Assembly: GCA_029260755.1 (NCBI GenBank)
Contig: JAJDCQ010000140.1
Span: 1 to 64,000 of the forward strand
Source: Planctomycetota bacterium
GTDB lineage: Bacteria > Planctomycetota > J058 > JAJDCQ01
DNA length: 64,000 bases
Reading direction: 5' to 3'
The notes beneath the pieces were generated by a model. That model ran no database searches. It saw only the letters and a program-made list of their open reading frames with translations, and was not told where the DNA came from. Made by a program: the position numbers and the translations under genes. Positions 55,521 to 63,850 of the stretch are shown piece after piece (position 1 is the stretch's first letter; each line of letters starts with the position of its first letter).

Positions 55521-55858
55521 CGCGTCTCGGGGCTATCAAGCTGGCTCAATGTGACCGCGGACCCACCGGCTTCGCCTTCGGCGAAGAGGATGAAACCACG
55601 GAGACACGGAGGGCACGGAGGACTCACGGAGAAAGACGCGACCAGCTCAGCCCGGGTTGGTTGGCTTCGCCTCCGCCGAGGGGATGAGACCACGGAGGCA
55701 CCGAGGCTCGGAGGAGCCTCGGAGGGGATCCGGGTCTTCGACCGCTCGGCGCGTCCTCCGTGAATTCTCCGTGCTCTCTGTGCCTCCGTGGTGACATCCT
55801 GCTCGCCGAAGGCGAGCCTATCGGCACCTGAACGAGCTTGATAGCCCCTGCGCGTCTC
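55521..55858. mobile_element. MITE-like element carrying CACGGAG repeat copy 3
   Basis: The gap 55251-55856 holds no gene I can support. Within it, GGGGCTATCAAGCT (55529-55542) and its exact reverse complement (55835-55848) form 14-bp terminal inverted repeats. CGCGTCTC lies directly outside at 55521-55528 and 55851-55858, consistent with an 8-bp target duplication (2 nt separate the right copy from the TIR). Inside are hairpins CTTCGCC-TTC-GGCGAAG (55570-55586) and GCTCGCC-GAA-GGCGAGC (55801-55817) flanking CACGGAG / CTCCGTG arrays, as in copies 1 and 2. The right end reaches the stop codon of the esterase gene. No transposase is encoded, so any movement would need one in trans. Confidence 0.6.
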
Positions 55859-57296
55859 AGTAGGCTCGCCGAGGCGCTGGCGGCGCCTCCGGCGCTGGCA
55901 GACGGCGCTCGAGGAGCCAGGCGACCGCGTCGGGCAGGACGCCCGCGACGAGCAGGGTGTGGCCGTAGCCCTCACCGATCCGGACCTCGACGCCTTCGCG
56001 TGACCCCCCGCGACCGCCTCGGGCGATCGGGTCGAGCGCTCCGCGGATGACGAGGGCGGGCGGGGCGTCCGGCCCGACCGCGCCGCCGCCCGCGAGCATG
56101 CAGCCCGCGGCGATCCGCTCGGGATGCTCGCGGAGGAGCGCGGCGACGGCGCCGGCGCCCATCGAGTGGCCGAGGACGTGGACGCGGCGACGATCGATCG
56201 CGAAGTCCTCCGCGAGCCGGTCGATCAGGGCGGGGAAGGCGTCCTCGCCGCCGCGGAGGTAGTCGCCGGTGCGCGGGCTCGCGACGACGAAGCCGTGCTC
56301 GTCGGCGAGGGCGCGGATCCGTCCGGCGCCGTAGCCCTCGAGGAACATGTTCTCATCGCCGCCCATCCCGTGGAGGACGACGACGAGCGGCCGCGGCTCC
56401 TCGCCGGCCGCCGCGTCGGGGGCGTAGACCCGGAACGGCAGGGTGCGGTCGCCGACGGTGAGGACGCGCCACAGGTCGCCCGTCCGGCGGCGGTAGGGGT
56501 CGTGGCCCTCGAGGAGCGCGGCGACCTCGGCGGAGACGTCGGCGGCCAGGGCGCCGAGGTCGGCGAGGAACTGCGCCGAGCTCGCCGACGAGGGGCGGTC
56601 GACGAGGAGCGCGTTCCGGGCGCGGGCGCACGCGACCGCGTGGGGCGGGGCGTCGGGGCCCAGCTTCTCGAGGAGGCGTTCGTTGTCGGCCCGGACCGCG
56701 GCGAGCGATCGCTCGACGACGTGGAGCCGGGCGACCGGCACGGCGAGATCGCCGGCGACGACGCGGACCTCGTGGAGCCCGGGGCGGGCTCCCGCGACGG
56801 GGAGGGCGACGCGGTCGGTCGCGTCGCCGAGCGGCCGCTCGACCACGATCGATCCGTCGGGCGCGACGATCCGGATCGCGAGCTCGGCGTCCCCATCGAC
56901 GGGGTAGAGGCGACCGACGCGGGCGAGAATCGGCTCGCGCCGACCCGCGACGATCACCGGCGTCTCGACGCGGACGGCCGTCGCGACGGCGGCGAGCCAC
57001 GCGCCGCGCTTCGCCTCGGGCACGGCGAGCCCGGCCGTCTCGCGGTCGAGCGTCCGGATGGCGTCGGCGTTGCGCCCGGTGAAGAAGGCGATCGTCGCCC
57101 GGTCGAAGGCGCGGTTGAGGCGCGCCCGCTCCGCGCCCTCGCGCGGGTCGGCCAGGTACGCCCGCTCGAACCGGAGGTAGGCGGCGGCGAGGTCGGCCCG
57201 GCTCGCCTTCGGCGGGTCGTCGGCGCGGGCCGCCGGGCTGGCGACGACGAGGGCGAGCGCGATGGCCGCGAGCGCGCCGACGGTGCGTTGGGTCAC
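55857..57296 (-). CDS. Exported alpha/beta-hydrolase (esterase, PHB-depolymerase-like)
   Basis: A 479-residue protein with a signal peptide (about 1-25, ending ARA). The N-terminal 270 residues are helical/beta and not recognised. The C-terminal alpha/beta-hydrolase domain has the oxyanion region VVLHGMGGDENMF, the nucleophile elbow GHSMG with Ser378, the acid region VIRGALDPIA and His in GYGHTLL. This arrangement matches esterases of the PHB depolymerase/phospholipase-carboxylesterase group. The 3' end of the gene touches the MITE-like element; the TGA stop lies at its edge. The product ends PAPRRAY. Confidence 0.87.
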   Translation of the reverse strand: MTQRTVGALAAIALALVVASPAARADDPPKASRADLAAAYLRFERAYLADPREGAERARLNRAFDRATIAFFTGRNADAIRTLDRETAGLAVPEAKRGAWLAAVATAVRVETPVIVAGRREPILARVGRLYPVDGDAELAIRIVAPDGSIVVERPLGDATDRVALPVAGARPGLHEVRVVAGDLAVPVARLHVVERSLAAVRADNERLLEKLGPDAPPHAVACARARNALLVDRPSSASSAQFLADLGALAADVSAEVAALLEGHDPYRRRTGDLWRVLTVGDRTLPFRVYAPDAAAGEEPRPLVVVLHGMGGDENMFLEGYGAGRIRALADEHGFVVASPRTGDYLRGGEDAFPALIDRLAEDFAIDRRRVHVLGHSMGAGAVAALLREHPERIAAGCMLAGGGAVGPDAPPALVIRGALDPIARGGRGGSREGVEVRIGEGYGHTLLVAGVLPDAVAWLLERRLPAPEAPPAPRRAY

Positions 57297-57346
57297 GGGG
57301 AGGCTCCTCGCGATCTTCTACGGATCGAGGCCGGCCGCGTTGGTGG

Positions 57347-57937
57347 TCAGCCGGCGGCCGCCTCGAGGTCGGCGACGATCGCGCGGCGGACCGCCTCGGG
57401 AAGCTCGGCGGTCGCCTGGTACTCGGGGTGGTCGATCGCCATCGCGGCCGTCGCGTCGCCGCGGAAGAGGGCGAGCTGCTTCGGCGTCAGCCGGAACCGG
57501 ACGTACTGGACGGCGGAGACCCGCTCCTTCGTCATGTAGCCCGGCTCGAAGAAGCCGGCGACGGCGTGTTCGCCGATCCGGAGGCTGACGTGCTCGTCGA
57601 TCCCGATGAGGCGATCGAGCTCGGCGCGCGCGATCGTCTGGTCGGGGATCTCGATCAGGAGCGTCGTGCTGATCTCGTCCACCTTCGGCAGCAGCTCGGA
57701 GTAGACGTCGATCTCCTGCTGGATGCCGGCCGGCGTGGTGATCTTCTCGGCGTGACACATCTCCTGGATCTGGTAGAGGACGGTCTTCCGGTTCTCGAAG
57801 AGGAAGGTGACCTTGTCGCCGACGTGGAGTCGGCGGACCTTCTTCACGGCGATGAGCTCGTTCCGGAAGTCCTCCCGCGCGCCCGCGTAGGCGACGCTCG
57901 GGAGGATGTCCGTCGGCTGGATCTCGGTCTTCGGCAT
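57347..57937 (-). CDS. DUF3501 family protein
   Basis: A 196-residue cytoplasmic protein. The start KTEIQPTDILPSVAYAGARE, then VGDKVTFLFENRKTVLYQIQ and the conserved MCHAEK, YSELLPKVDEISTTLLIEIP and EHVSLRIGEH match DUF3501, a family usually encoded next to a rubrerythrin and an iron-sulfur oxidoreductase, as here. Its biochemical role is unknown, presumably in peroxide or oxygen detoxification. It is 34 nt downstream of the Fe-S oxidoreductase gene on the same strand. Confidence 0.9.
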   Translation of the reverse strand: MPKTEIQPTDILPSVAYAGAREDFRNELIAVKKVRRLHVGDKVTFLFENRKTVLYQIQEMCHAEKITTPAGIQQEIDVYSELLPKVDEISTTLLIEIPDQTIARAELDRLIGIDEHVSLRIGEHAVAGFFEPGYMTKERVSAVQYVRFRLTPKQLALFRGDATAAMAIDHPEYQATAELPEAVRRAIVADLEAAAG

Positions 57938-57971
57938 CGCTGTCTCTGGTCTCTCTCGGGCTGGCGGCCCG

Positions 57972-59270
57972 TCAGGCCTCGTGCGGCAGGCCGTAGGCGT
58001 CGCGCAGCACCTTCACCGGATGGACGGGCTCGGCGCCGGTCCCCTCGGAGATCTGGATCGCGGCGAGGGGGCAGTCGCTCACGACCGCGTCGGGCTTCGC
58101 CGCGTCGATCGCGTCGAAGAGCGGCTTCGCGACTTCCTTGCTGAGCTCGTAGAACTCGCGCTTCATCCCCCACGTCCCGTCCATCGCCGAGCACTGGTCG
58201 ATCATCGTGACCTTGGTCCCCGGGATGAGCTTGAGGACGTCTCGGCTCTTGAAGCCAATGTTCTGCACCTTGAGGTGGCACGGCAGGTGGTAGGCGATCG
58301 TCGCGGGCGCCGGACCGTGGAAGTCGGTGTCGAGCTCCTTTCGCCGCTTCAGCACCATGAGGTATTCGCAGACGTCGAAGGTCCGCTTCGCGACGCGCGC
58401 GGCCGTCTCGGCCGCCTCGCCGGTCAGGAGGCTCGGGTACTCGTTCTTGATCACGAACGAGCAGGTCGGCCCGGGGACGACGACGTCGCGTCCGGCGTCG
58501 ACCTCGAGGGCGAGCACCTCGAGGTTCGCCTCCGCGTTGCGGCGGAAGCCCTCCATGTCGCCCCCGTCGAGGGCTGGCATGCCGCAGCACTGAAACGGCG
58601 GAGAGCTCACCGAGCAGCGGTTGTGCTCGAGGACGCCGACGGCCGCCTTGCCCGTGTCGGGATCGTGCCAGTTGACGAAGCAGGTCGGGAAGAGCGTCAC
58701 CTCGCGCTCCGACGGCGGCGCCTTGGGCGACGGGCCGTGGCGCCGGCTCCACCACTTCTCGAAGCTCTGGCGGTGGAACGTCGGGAGGCGACGGCCGCGC
58801 GCGATGCCGAGCGTCTTCTCGGCGATCAGGCGGTTCGCGGAGAGCTGGTTCGCCCAGTTGGAGAACGGGGCCGTCAGGCCGCCGAGGAAGCCGATCAGGT
58901 CGGGCGCGCCTAGCACCTTGTCCTGGGTCGTCACCCCGTCGCGCTTCGCCCGGGCCGCCTTGCTTCGGAGCATCAGGCGCGGGAAGTCGATCGCGAAGCG
59001 GTGGTCGTCGGCCGGCGTGTAGGGGCAGTGCGGGTAGCAGAGCTTGCACTGGTAGCAGAGGTCGGCGACCCGGTCCCAGTCGGCGTCGGGCACCTTCTCG
59101 CAGTCGCCGTCGACCCGGTCGGCCGCGTCGAAGAGGGCGGGGAACGACGGGCAGAGCGGCAGGCACCGGCGGCAGCCGACGCAGATGTCGAAGACCCGGT
59201 CGATCTCCTTGCGGATCGCCGTCTGGTCGTAGAAGTCGGCGTCGGCCGGTCCGTAGGGGGACTCGTTCAC
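57972..59270 (-). CDS. Heterodisulfide reductase-like Fe-S oxidoreductase
   Basis: A 432-residue GlpC/HdrD-like protein. Two 4Fe-4S motifs, CVGCRRCLPLCPS (about 30-42) and CYQCKLCYPHCPY (about 72-84), carry electrons. Two CCG-type cysteine-rich domains follow: FPTCFVNWHDPD with FQCCGMP, and YHLPCHLKVQNIG with DQCSAMDGTWGM. The latter may bind a non-cubane cluster or substrate. In this widespread gene trio it is thought to transfer electrons for rubrerythrin-dependent peroxide reduction. It lies between rubrerythrin and DUF3501 genes, but a terminator separates it from rubrerythrin. Confidence 0.92.
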   Translation of the reverse strand: MNESPYGPADADFYDQTAIRKEIDRVFDICVGCRRCLPLCPSFPALFDAADRVDGDCEKVPDADWDRVADLCYQCKLCYPHCPYTPADDHRFAIDFPRLMLRSKAARAKRDGVTTQDKVLGAPDLIGFLGGLTAPFSNWANQLSANRLIAEKTLGIARGRRLPTFHRQSFEKWWSRRHGPSPKAPPSEREVTLFPTCFVNWHDPDTGKAAVGVLEHNRCSVSSPPFQCCGMPALDGGDMEGFRRNAEANLEVLALEVDAGRDVVVPGPTCSFVIKNEYPSLLTGEAAETAARVAKRTFDVCEYLMVLKRRKELDTDFHGPAPATIAYHLPCHLKVQNIGFKSRDVLKLIPGTKVTMIDQCSAMDGTWGMKREFYELSKEVAKPLFDAIDAAKPDAVVSDCPLAAIQISEGTGAEPVHPVKVLRDAYGLPHEA

Positions 59271-59310
59271 GGGGGAGGCCCTCGGCTGGCGGCGGCGGCT
59301 GCCGGCCGGT

Positions 59311-59347
59311 CAGAAAAAGACCCCGGAGATGGCGGGCATCTCCGGGG
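59311..59347 (-). terminator. Intrinsic terminator downstream of rubrerythrin
   Basis: Read on the minus strand, a perfect 11-bp stem (CCCCGGAGATG with its complement; arms 59321-59331 and 59337-59347) with a 5-nt loop is followed by TCTTTTTCT. This is the only textbook rho-independent terminator seen in the window. It lies 50 nt after the rubrerythrin stop and before the Fe-S oxidoreductase start, so rubrerythrin may be expressed more strongly than the genes downstream. Confidence 0.9.
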
Positions 59348-59397
59348 GCCGTTTCCTTCGCGGGGCAGGAGTCGCGTCCGCGACGGAGGTCGCGGAG

Positions 59398-59823
59398 CTA
59401 CTCGGTGACCGTCTCGAGCATCTTCTGGAAGCGACCGGCGTGGCTCCGCTCGGCCTTGGCGAGCGTCTCGAACCAGTCGGCGATCTTGTCGAAGCCCTCG
59501 TCGCGGGCCGTCTTCGCGAAGCCGGGATACATCTGGGTGAACTCGTAGGTCTCGCCGGCGATGGCGCTCTTGAGGTTGGCCATCGTGTCGCCGATCGGCT
59601 CGCCCGTCGCGGGATCGCCGACCTCGCGGAGGTAGTCGAGGTGACCGTGCGCGTGGCCCGTCTCGCCGTCGGCGGTGTCCTTGAAGTTGCCGGCGACCTC
59701 GGGGAAGCCCTCGACGTCGGCGACCTTGGCGAAGTAGAGGTAGCGGCGGTTCGCCATCGACTCGCCCTTGAACGCCTCGACGAGGTTCTCGTAGGTCTTC
59801 TTGTCCTTGGTGAGGTCGGCCAT
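59398..59823 (-). CDS. Rubrerythrin (single diiron domain)
   Basis: A 141-residue rubrerythrin that lacks the C-terminal rubredoxin domain (usual full-length about 190). The diiron carboxylate motifs are seen in NLVEAFKGESMANRRYLYFA, DGETGHAHGHLDYL, AIAGETYEFTQMYP and AERSHAGRFQKML. The family reduces hydrogen peroxide to water with electrons from a redox partner, here presumably the neighbouring Fe-S oxidoreductase. The start ATG 59823 has AGAGGAGAG upstream; the long open frame beyond it is a shadow of the opposite strand. Confidence 0.93.
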   Translation of the reverse strand: MADLTKDKKTYENLVEAFKGESMANRRYLYFAKVADVEGFPEVAGNFKDTADGETGHAHGHLDYLREVGDPATGEPIGDTMANLKSAIAGETYEFTQMYPGFAKTARDEGFDKIADWFETLAKAERSHAGRFQKMLETVTE

Positions 59824-59984
59824 CGGTGTCTCTCCTCTTGGGCGGATCGGGGGGAGGGGCAGATCGCCTCCCCGTGGGAAGGGCGGGATGCTAAGGGCCA
59901 GGGGGAGCGGTGTCAACTCGCCCCATGCCGGTGCCGTATCGGCGCAAGAGGTTGGTGCGTTGTTCGTTAGGCGTGTCGGTGGGG

Positions 59985-60902
59985 CTAGTTGCCCGGCATC
60001 AGACGGCGTCCGTTGCCGTCCTTGTCCCAGGCGCCGACGACGCCGCGCCCCTGCTCGTCGGAGCCGAGGGTGACGGCCGCGTCGCCGTCGCCGTTGCGCA
60101 CCGAGAGTCGGCCGCCGCCCTTGTCCTGGGCGCCGGCCGTCACGAGCTGCCCGCCCTCGGCGTCGAGGATCACGAGGGCGCCGGCCTTCCCGTCCACCGC
60201 GGCCGTCAGCAGGAGCAGGCGATGGTCGTCGCCGTCGTGGGTGACGACCATGCCGCGGCCGGCGTCGGTCGCCTCGAGGGTGACGAGCTTCTTCCCGTCG
60301 CCCGACAGGGTGGTCACGTGCCCGGCGGTCCGCTTCCCGTCGGGCGACCGCGCCGCCTCGATCACGACGACCGGCTTGCCGGCCTCGTCGACGACCTCGA
60401 GGCGCTTCACCCGCAGGGCCGGCCCCTTCTTGACGGCGTTCTCGTGGGCGGCGGCGACCTCGTCGCCGAGGCGGGCGATCTCCTGGCGCTTCGCGATCAG
60501 GGCGGGGACATCCTTCGCGAGCTCGGCGACGCCCTCGATCGCCTCGACCCGCTCGGCGAGCCGGGCGGCGGCATCGCGGCTCGCCTCGAGGCCGCTGGCG
60601 GCGGCCTGGAGCTTCCGCAGCTCCTCGTCGCTCCGCGTCTTCACGTCGGCCTCGAGCGCCTCGAGGTCGGCCGCGAGCCCGTCGAACGCCTTGCGGAGCG
60701 CCTGCGCCTTGGCCGTCAGCTTGAGGAGCTGCTTGCCGACGGTGGCGGCCCGGTCGCCCTCGTCGCCGCCCGAGTCGCCCTCGAGCTCGTCGAGCCGACG
60801 CTCCAGCGTGTCGACCCGCGGTTCGAGGCCGCCGCACCCGACGATCGATGCGACCAGGGTCGCTGCCAGCGCGATCGCCCCTGCGTTCCGTGCTCTCGAC
60901 AT
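59985..60902 (-). CDS. Lipoprotein with coiled-coil and beta-repeat C-terminus
   Basis: A 305-residue lipoprotein: signal segment to lipobox IVGC (Cys23). It is followed by a coiled-coil of about 130 residues (VDTLERRLDELEG onward) and a C-terminal domain rich in short beta strands and Gly/Asp turns (LEVVDEAGKPVVVIEAARSP, VTTLSGDGKKLVTLEA, GALVILDAEGGQLVTAG). These resemble a repeated beta-strand pattern seen in planctomycete secreted proteins. ATG 60902 has GGAGGG about 8 nt upstream; an ATG at 60929 is a weaker choice. The function is unknown. Nothing clear precedes it on the strand apart from the HAD gene 50 nt upstream. Confidence 0.78.
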   Translation of the reverse strand: MSRARNAGAIALAATLVASIVGCGGLEPRVDTLERRLDELEGDSGGDEGDRAATVGKQLLKLTAKAQALRKAFDGLAADLEALEADVKTRSDEELRKLQAAASGLEASRDAAARLAERVEAIEGVAELAKDVPALIAKRQEIARLGDEVAAAHENAVKKGPALRVKRLEVVDEAGKPVVVIEAARSPDGKRTAGHVTTLSGDGKKLVTLEATDAGRGMVVTHDGDDHRLLLLTAAVDGKAGALVILDAEGGQLVTAGAQDKGGGRLSVRNGDGDAAVTLGSDEQGRGVVGAWDKDGNGRRLMPGN

Positions 60903-60952
60903 CCTCTTCGCCCTCCGTCTCGCGGCCATCGTCGCGATCGGCGCGCGGGCGA

Positions 60953-61651
60953 TCAACCGGGCGCGGGGTCGGCGCTCGCCTCGCGCGCGCGCAGATCGCT
61001 CAGGACCGGCGTCGTCTCGTTCCGGGCGAAGTTGCCCCAGCGCGCGATCGTCGCGCGGACCGAGCCCACCTCGACCCACTTCTCGAGGCCGTCGCGCTCC
61101 GCCCGCCGGTGGAGCCGGTCCCAGCCCGCGCGGAAGTCGCAGCCGTCGGCGTCGTCGCCGGCGAGCGCCTCGACCAGCGGAGGGATCAGGCTCGCGGACT
61201 TCCGGAGGCCCAGCTGGTCGCAGATCATCACGGTGTCGAGGTGGTCGCTCGCGCGGTCCTTCTTGAAGTCGTCGCCGATGACGAGCATCCGCTCGGGCGG
61301 GGTGCCGAAGCGCGCGCGCACCGTCGCGTAGGACTTCCCCCAGCCCTCCCAGATCGTGTCGCGCCCGTAGACCTCGGCGAAGAACGAGCGGATGCCCACT
61401 CGCCGGAGGCCGTGCTCGGCGTAGTCGATCAGCGATCCCGTCGTGACGACCTGGACGAAGCCGGCGTCGCGCAGCCGCGCGAGCGTCTCGGGGACGCCCT
61501 CGCGCAGCTCGATCGGGGCGCGGGGCGGGAAGCCGAGGGCCGTCCGGATCCGGCCGAGGGGGCGCATCCGGGCGATGAGCTCGTCGGCGACCGGGCGGAA
61601 GTTGCCGAGCGTCTCGTCGAGGTCCCAGCAGATCACGCCGCGCGCCGTCAT
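60953..61651 (-). CDS. HAD-superfamily hydrolase
   Basis: A 232-residue HAD phosphatase-like enzyme. Motif I is WDLDETLGNF with nucleophile Asp10 and acid Asp12. Motif II is a threonine in VTTGS. A lysine (GKSYATVRARFG) and motif IV GDDFKKDRASD complete the Mg-dependent active site. The substrate is unknown; the enzyme could act on a phosphorylated sugar or nucleotide, and its divergent neighbour NagB suggests a link to amino-sugar metabolism (inference). The ATG 61651 fits the HAD N-terminus; the open frame upstream is a shadow of nagB. Confidence 0.85.
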   Translation of the reverse strand: MTARGVICWDLDETLGNFRPVADELIARMRPLGRIRTALGFPPRAPIELREGVPETLARLRDAGFVQVVTTGSLIDYAEHGLRRVGIRSFFAEVYGRDTIWEGWGKSYATVRARFGTPPERMLVIGDDFKKDRASDHLDTVMICDQLGLRKSASLIPPLVEALAGDDADGCDFRAGWDRLHRRAERDGLEKWVEVGSVRATIARWGNFARNETTPVLSDLRAREASADPAPG

Positions 61652-61708
61652 GACCCTTCGAGCATGGCGCACGGGCGTGATTGATGCGAACCCGCTCGGC
61701 GTGATTGC

Positions 61709-62509
61709 ATGGCGCCCATGAAGATCGTCCTGACCGCCCACGCCGACGAGGCGGCCGACCTCGTCGCGCGTGAGATCCTCGACGCGCTCGGCGACAAGCC
61801 CGACCTCGTCCTGGGGCTCGCGACCGGTTCGACGCCGATCGGCGTCTATCAGCGCCTCTGCGACGCGGTCGCCCGCGGCGAGGCGAGCTTCGCCCGGGTG
61901 CGCACGTTCAACCTCGACGAGTACCTCGACCTGCCCGCCGAGCACCCGCGCAGCTACCGCACGTTCATGCGCGAGCACCTCTTCGAGGGGATCGACATCC
62001 CGCCCGGGAACGTCGCCTTCCCGCCGAGCGAAGGCGGCGACCTCGAGGCGCGGTGCGGCGCCTACGAGGAGCGGATCCGCGAGGCCGGCGGGATCGACAT
62101 CCAGCTCCTCGGGATCGGCCGCAACGGGCACATAGGCTTCAACGAGCCGACGAGCTCGCTCCGCTCGAGGACGCGGATCAAGACGCTGACCGCCCGGACC
62201 CTCGAGGACAACGCCCGCTTCTACGCCGACGGCGAGAGCCAGCCCGTCCTGGCCGCGACGATGGGAATCGGAACGATCCTCGACGCGCGCCGGATCCTGC
62301 TCCAGGCGATCGGAGCGAAGAAGGCCGACGCCGTCCGCGCGATGGTCGAAGGCCCCGTCTCGAGCTTCTTCCCCGCGAGTATGCTCCAGGTCCACCCCCT
62401 CGTCACCGCCTTCCTCGACCCCGAGGCGGCGAGCCTCCTCACCATGCGCGACTACTACGACGAGACCCGCCGCCAAGAGCTCCGCCTCCGCGAAGAGCGC
62501 CGCCTCTGA
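61709..62509 (+). CDS. nagB: Glucosamine-6-phosphate deaminase
   Basis: A 266-residue NagB that converts glucosamine 6-phosphate to fructose 6-phosphate and ammonia. Phosphate-binding GLATGSTPIGVYQRL, the ring-opening region TFNLDEYLDL and catalytic loop LLGIGRNGHIGFNEP are diagnostic. ATG 61709 is the longest start; ATG 61718 (MKIVLTAH) is equally good and gives a more typical N-terminus. A 9-bp direct repeat GCGTGATTG (61675-61683 and 61699-61707) precedes it, in the divergent gap with the HAD gene. A hairpin repeat lies downstream. Confidence 0.92.
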   Translation: MAPMKIVLTAHADEAADLVAREILDALGDKPDLVLGLATGSTPIGVYQRLCDAVARGEASFARVRTFNLDEYLDLPAEHPRSYRTFMREHLFEGIDIPPGNVAFPPSEGGDLEARCGAYEERIREAGGIDIQLLGIGRNGHIGFNEPTSSLRSRTRIKTLTARTLEDNARFYADGESQPVLAATMGIGTILDARRILLQAIGAKKADAVRAMVEGPVSSFFPASMLQVHPLVTAFLDPEAASLLTMRDYYDETRRQELRLREERRL

Positions 62510-62555
62510 ATCCCCACCAGAGCGCAAGCCTCCCCCACACCAAGGCTTCCACCAA

Positions 62556-62665
62556 AAGGGGTCAGGTCCAGTATTTTGATCAATAGGTCGCGATCAATAG
62601 GTCGCGATTAGTGCGTCGCGGTCAATCGGTCGCGATAATGATCAAAATACTGGACCTGACCCCTT
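62556..62665. repeat. GGGGTCAGGTC hairpin repeat, copy 4, with tandem loop repeats
   Basis: Perfect 27-nt arms (62556-62582 and 62639-62665) bear the shared end AAGGGGTCAGGTCCAGTATT. The 56-nt loop contains four tandem 14-nt units (AATAGGTCGCGATC type: 62582-62595, 62596-62609, 62610-62623, 62624-62637). Two units are nearly identical and two have diverged. Copy 3 has the same outer stem but a 5-nt loop. It follows nagB and precedes the end of the opposite S51 peptidase gene. Confidence 0.92.
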
Positions 62666-62716
62666 GGGGGATAAGCGGCTGTGGGCGGAGGGGTTCTGGC
62701 GAGGGGGCGCGCAGCT

Positions 62717-63808
62717 CTAGTCTTGGAAGGGCTCTCTTGGGTGGAGGGCTCCGCCCCGTACTTGGACCGTCGCGGTCCTCGCGGCCTTTTCGAAGCGGCG
62801 TCGGGGGAGATCGATCTCGTCGCCGCGGGTGAGGCGGGTGGCGGTGAAGCTCGCTCCGTCGAGGGGTTCTCCGGGGCGGCAGGTCTTGGCGGGGCCGTCG
62901 GGCTCGAGCGCGATGACGGCGCCTCGACCTTCGACGCGGCCCACTCCGTCGCGGTCGATGATGAGGGCGGTCGCCTCGTCGACGCCGAGGCCGAGGGGCT
63001 CGGCGTGCTTCCCTTCGGCCTGGATCCTCGCGACGAACGCGGCGAGGCGGCCGAGTCGTTCGCGGCGGTCGAAGTGGGTGTCGGTGATCACCCCGGCGAG
63101 CGCTCCGAGGATCGGGGGCTCGCGTCTCTTCGGCTTCGCCCAGGGGAGCAGCCCGGCCTCGATCACGACGCGCTTCGCGAACGGGTCGGCGAGGGCCTCG
63201 GCGGGGCGCACCGTTCCGTGGCGGGCGGTGAAGGCGAGCTCGCCGAGGACGGCGCAGCCGGCGCTCGTCCCTCCCACGGCGGCGCCGCGCCGCCAGGCCT
63301 CGACGAGAGCCCGGTGGAGGGCGGTTTCGCGCCAGGCCTCGATGTAGGTCGACTGGTCTCCGCCGGCGAGGAAGATCCCTTCGGCGGCGCGGACCCGGGC
63401 GGCGACCCAGGGATCGTCGGCGAGCTCGCGCGTCGTCGGCAGGAGCGTCTCGACGCTGTCGGGGGCGGGCTTCATGCCGAGGAGGTAGTCGTGGTAGCCG
63501 TCGCCGCCGCTCGTCCGCAGGACGACGACGTCGCCGCCGGCGGCCGCCTCGAGGAGGCTCGCCATCGCCGCGTCCACGTCGCGCCCGCCGCCGCCGAGGA
63601 TCAGGCGCGGCCCGCGCGGGCGCCCCTTCGCGTCGGCCGGGTCGCCATCGATGAAGCGCTCGAGGCCCGCCGGCGGGGCGCCTTCGTCGTCGTCCGGGCG
63701 CGGCTCGGCGCGCGCCGGCGCGAGGCAGATCGCCGCCGCCGCGACGACGGCTCCGAGGACGGTCGCGCGGACCAGGGGGGCTGCGCTGCTTGATCGGTCG
63801 TGGCTCAC
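62717..63808 (-). CDS. Exported cyanophycinase-like peptidase S51
   Basis: A 363-residue protein with a signal peptide (about 1-34, ending ARA). The peptidase S51/cyanophycinase fold is shown by PRLILGGGGRD, FLAGGDQSTYIEAW and the nucleophile turn GGTSAGCAVLGE with Ser182. Downstream VITDTHFDRRERLGRL and GLGVDEATALIIDRDG are the metal-free catalytic-site companions seen in cyanophycinases. It may hydrolyse beta-aspartyl-arginine or another isopeptide; extracytoplasmic location is unusual for true cyanophycin degradation. Divergent from a secreted protein gene 42 nt away. Confidence 0.9.
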   Translation of the reverse strand: MSHDRSSSAAPLVRATVLGAVVAAAAICLAPARAEPRPDDDEGAPPAGLERFIDGDPADAKGRPRGPRLILGGGGRDVDAAMASLLEAAAGGDVVVLRTSGGDGYHDYLLGMKPAPDSVETLLPTTRELADDPWVAARVRAAEGIFLAGGDQSTYIEAWRETALHRALVEAWRRGAAVGGTSAGCAVLGELAFTARHGTVRPAEALADPFAKRVVIEAGLLPWAKPKRREPPILGALAGVITDTHFDRRERLGRLAAFVARIQAEGKHAEPLGLGVDEATALIIDRDGVGRVEGRGAVIALEPDGPAKTCRPGEPLDGASFTATRLTRGDEIDLPRRRFEKAARTATVQVRGGALHPREPFQD

Positions 63809-63850
63809 CGATGACGATGGTAACCGCCTCGACCGAGGGGGAGCCAGAAC

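Noticed and set aside
61675..61707. 9-bp direct repeat GCGTGATTG before nagB as an operator
   Set aside because: Only two copies with 24-nt spacing and no symmetry; too weak to call, though mentioned under nagB.
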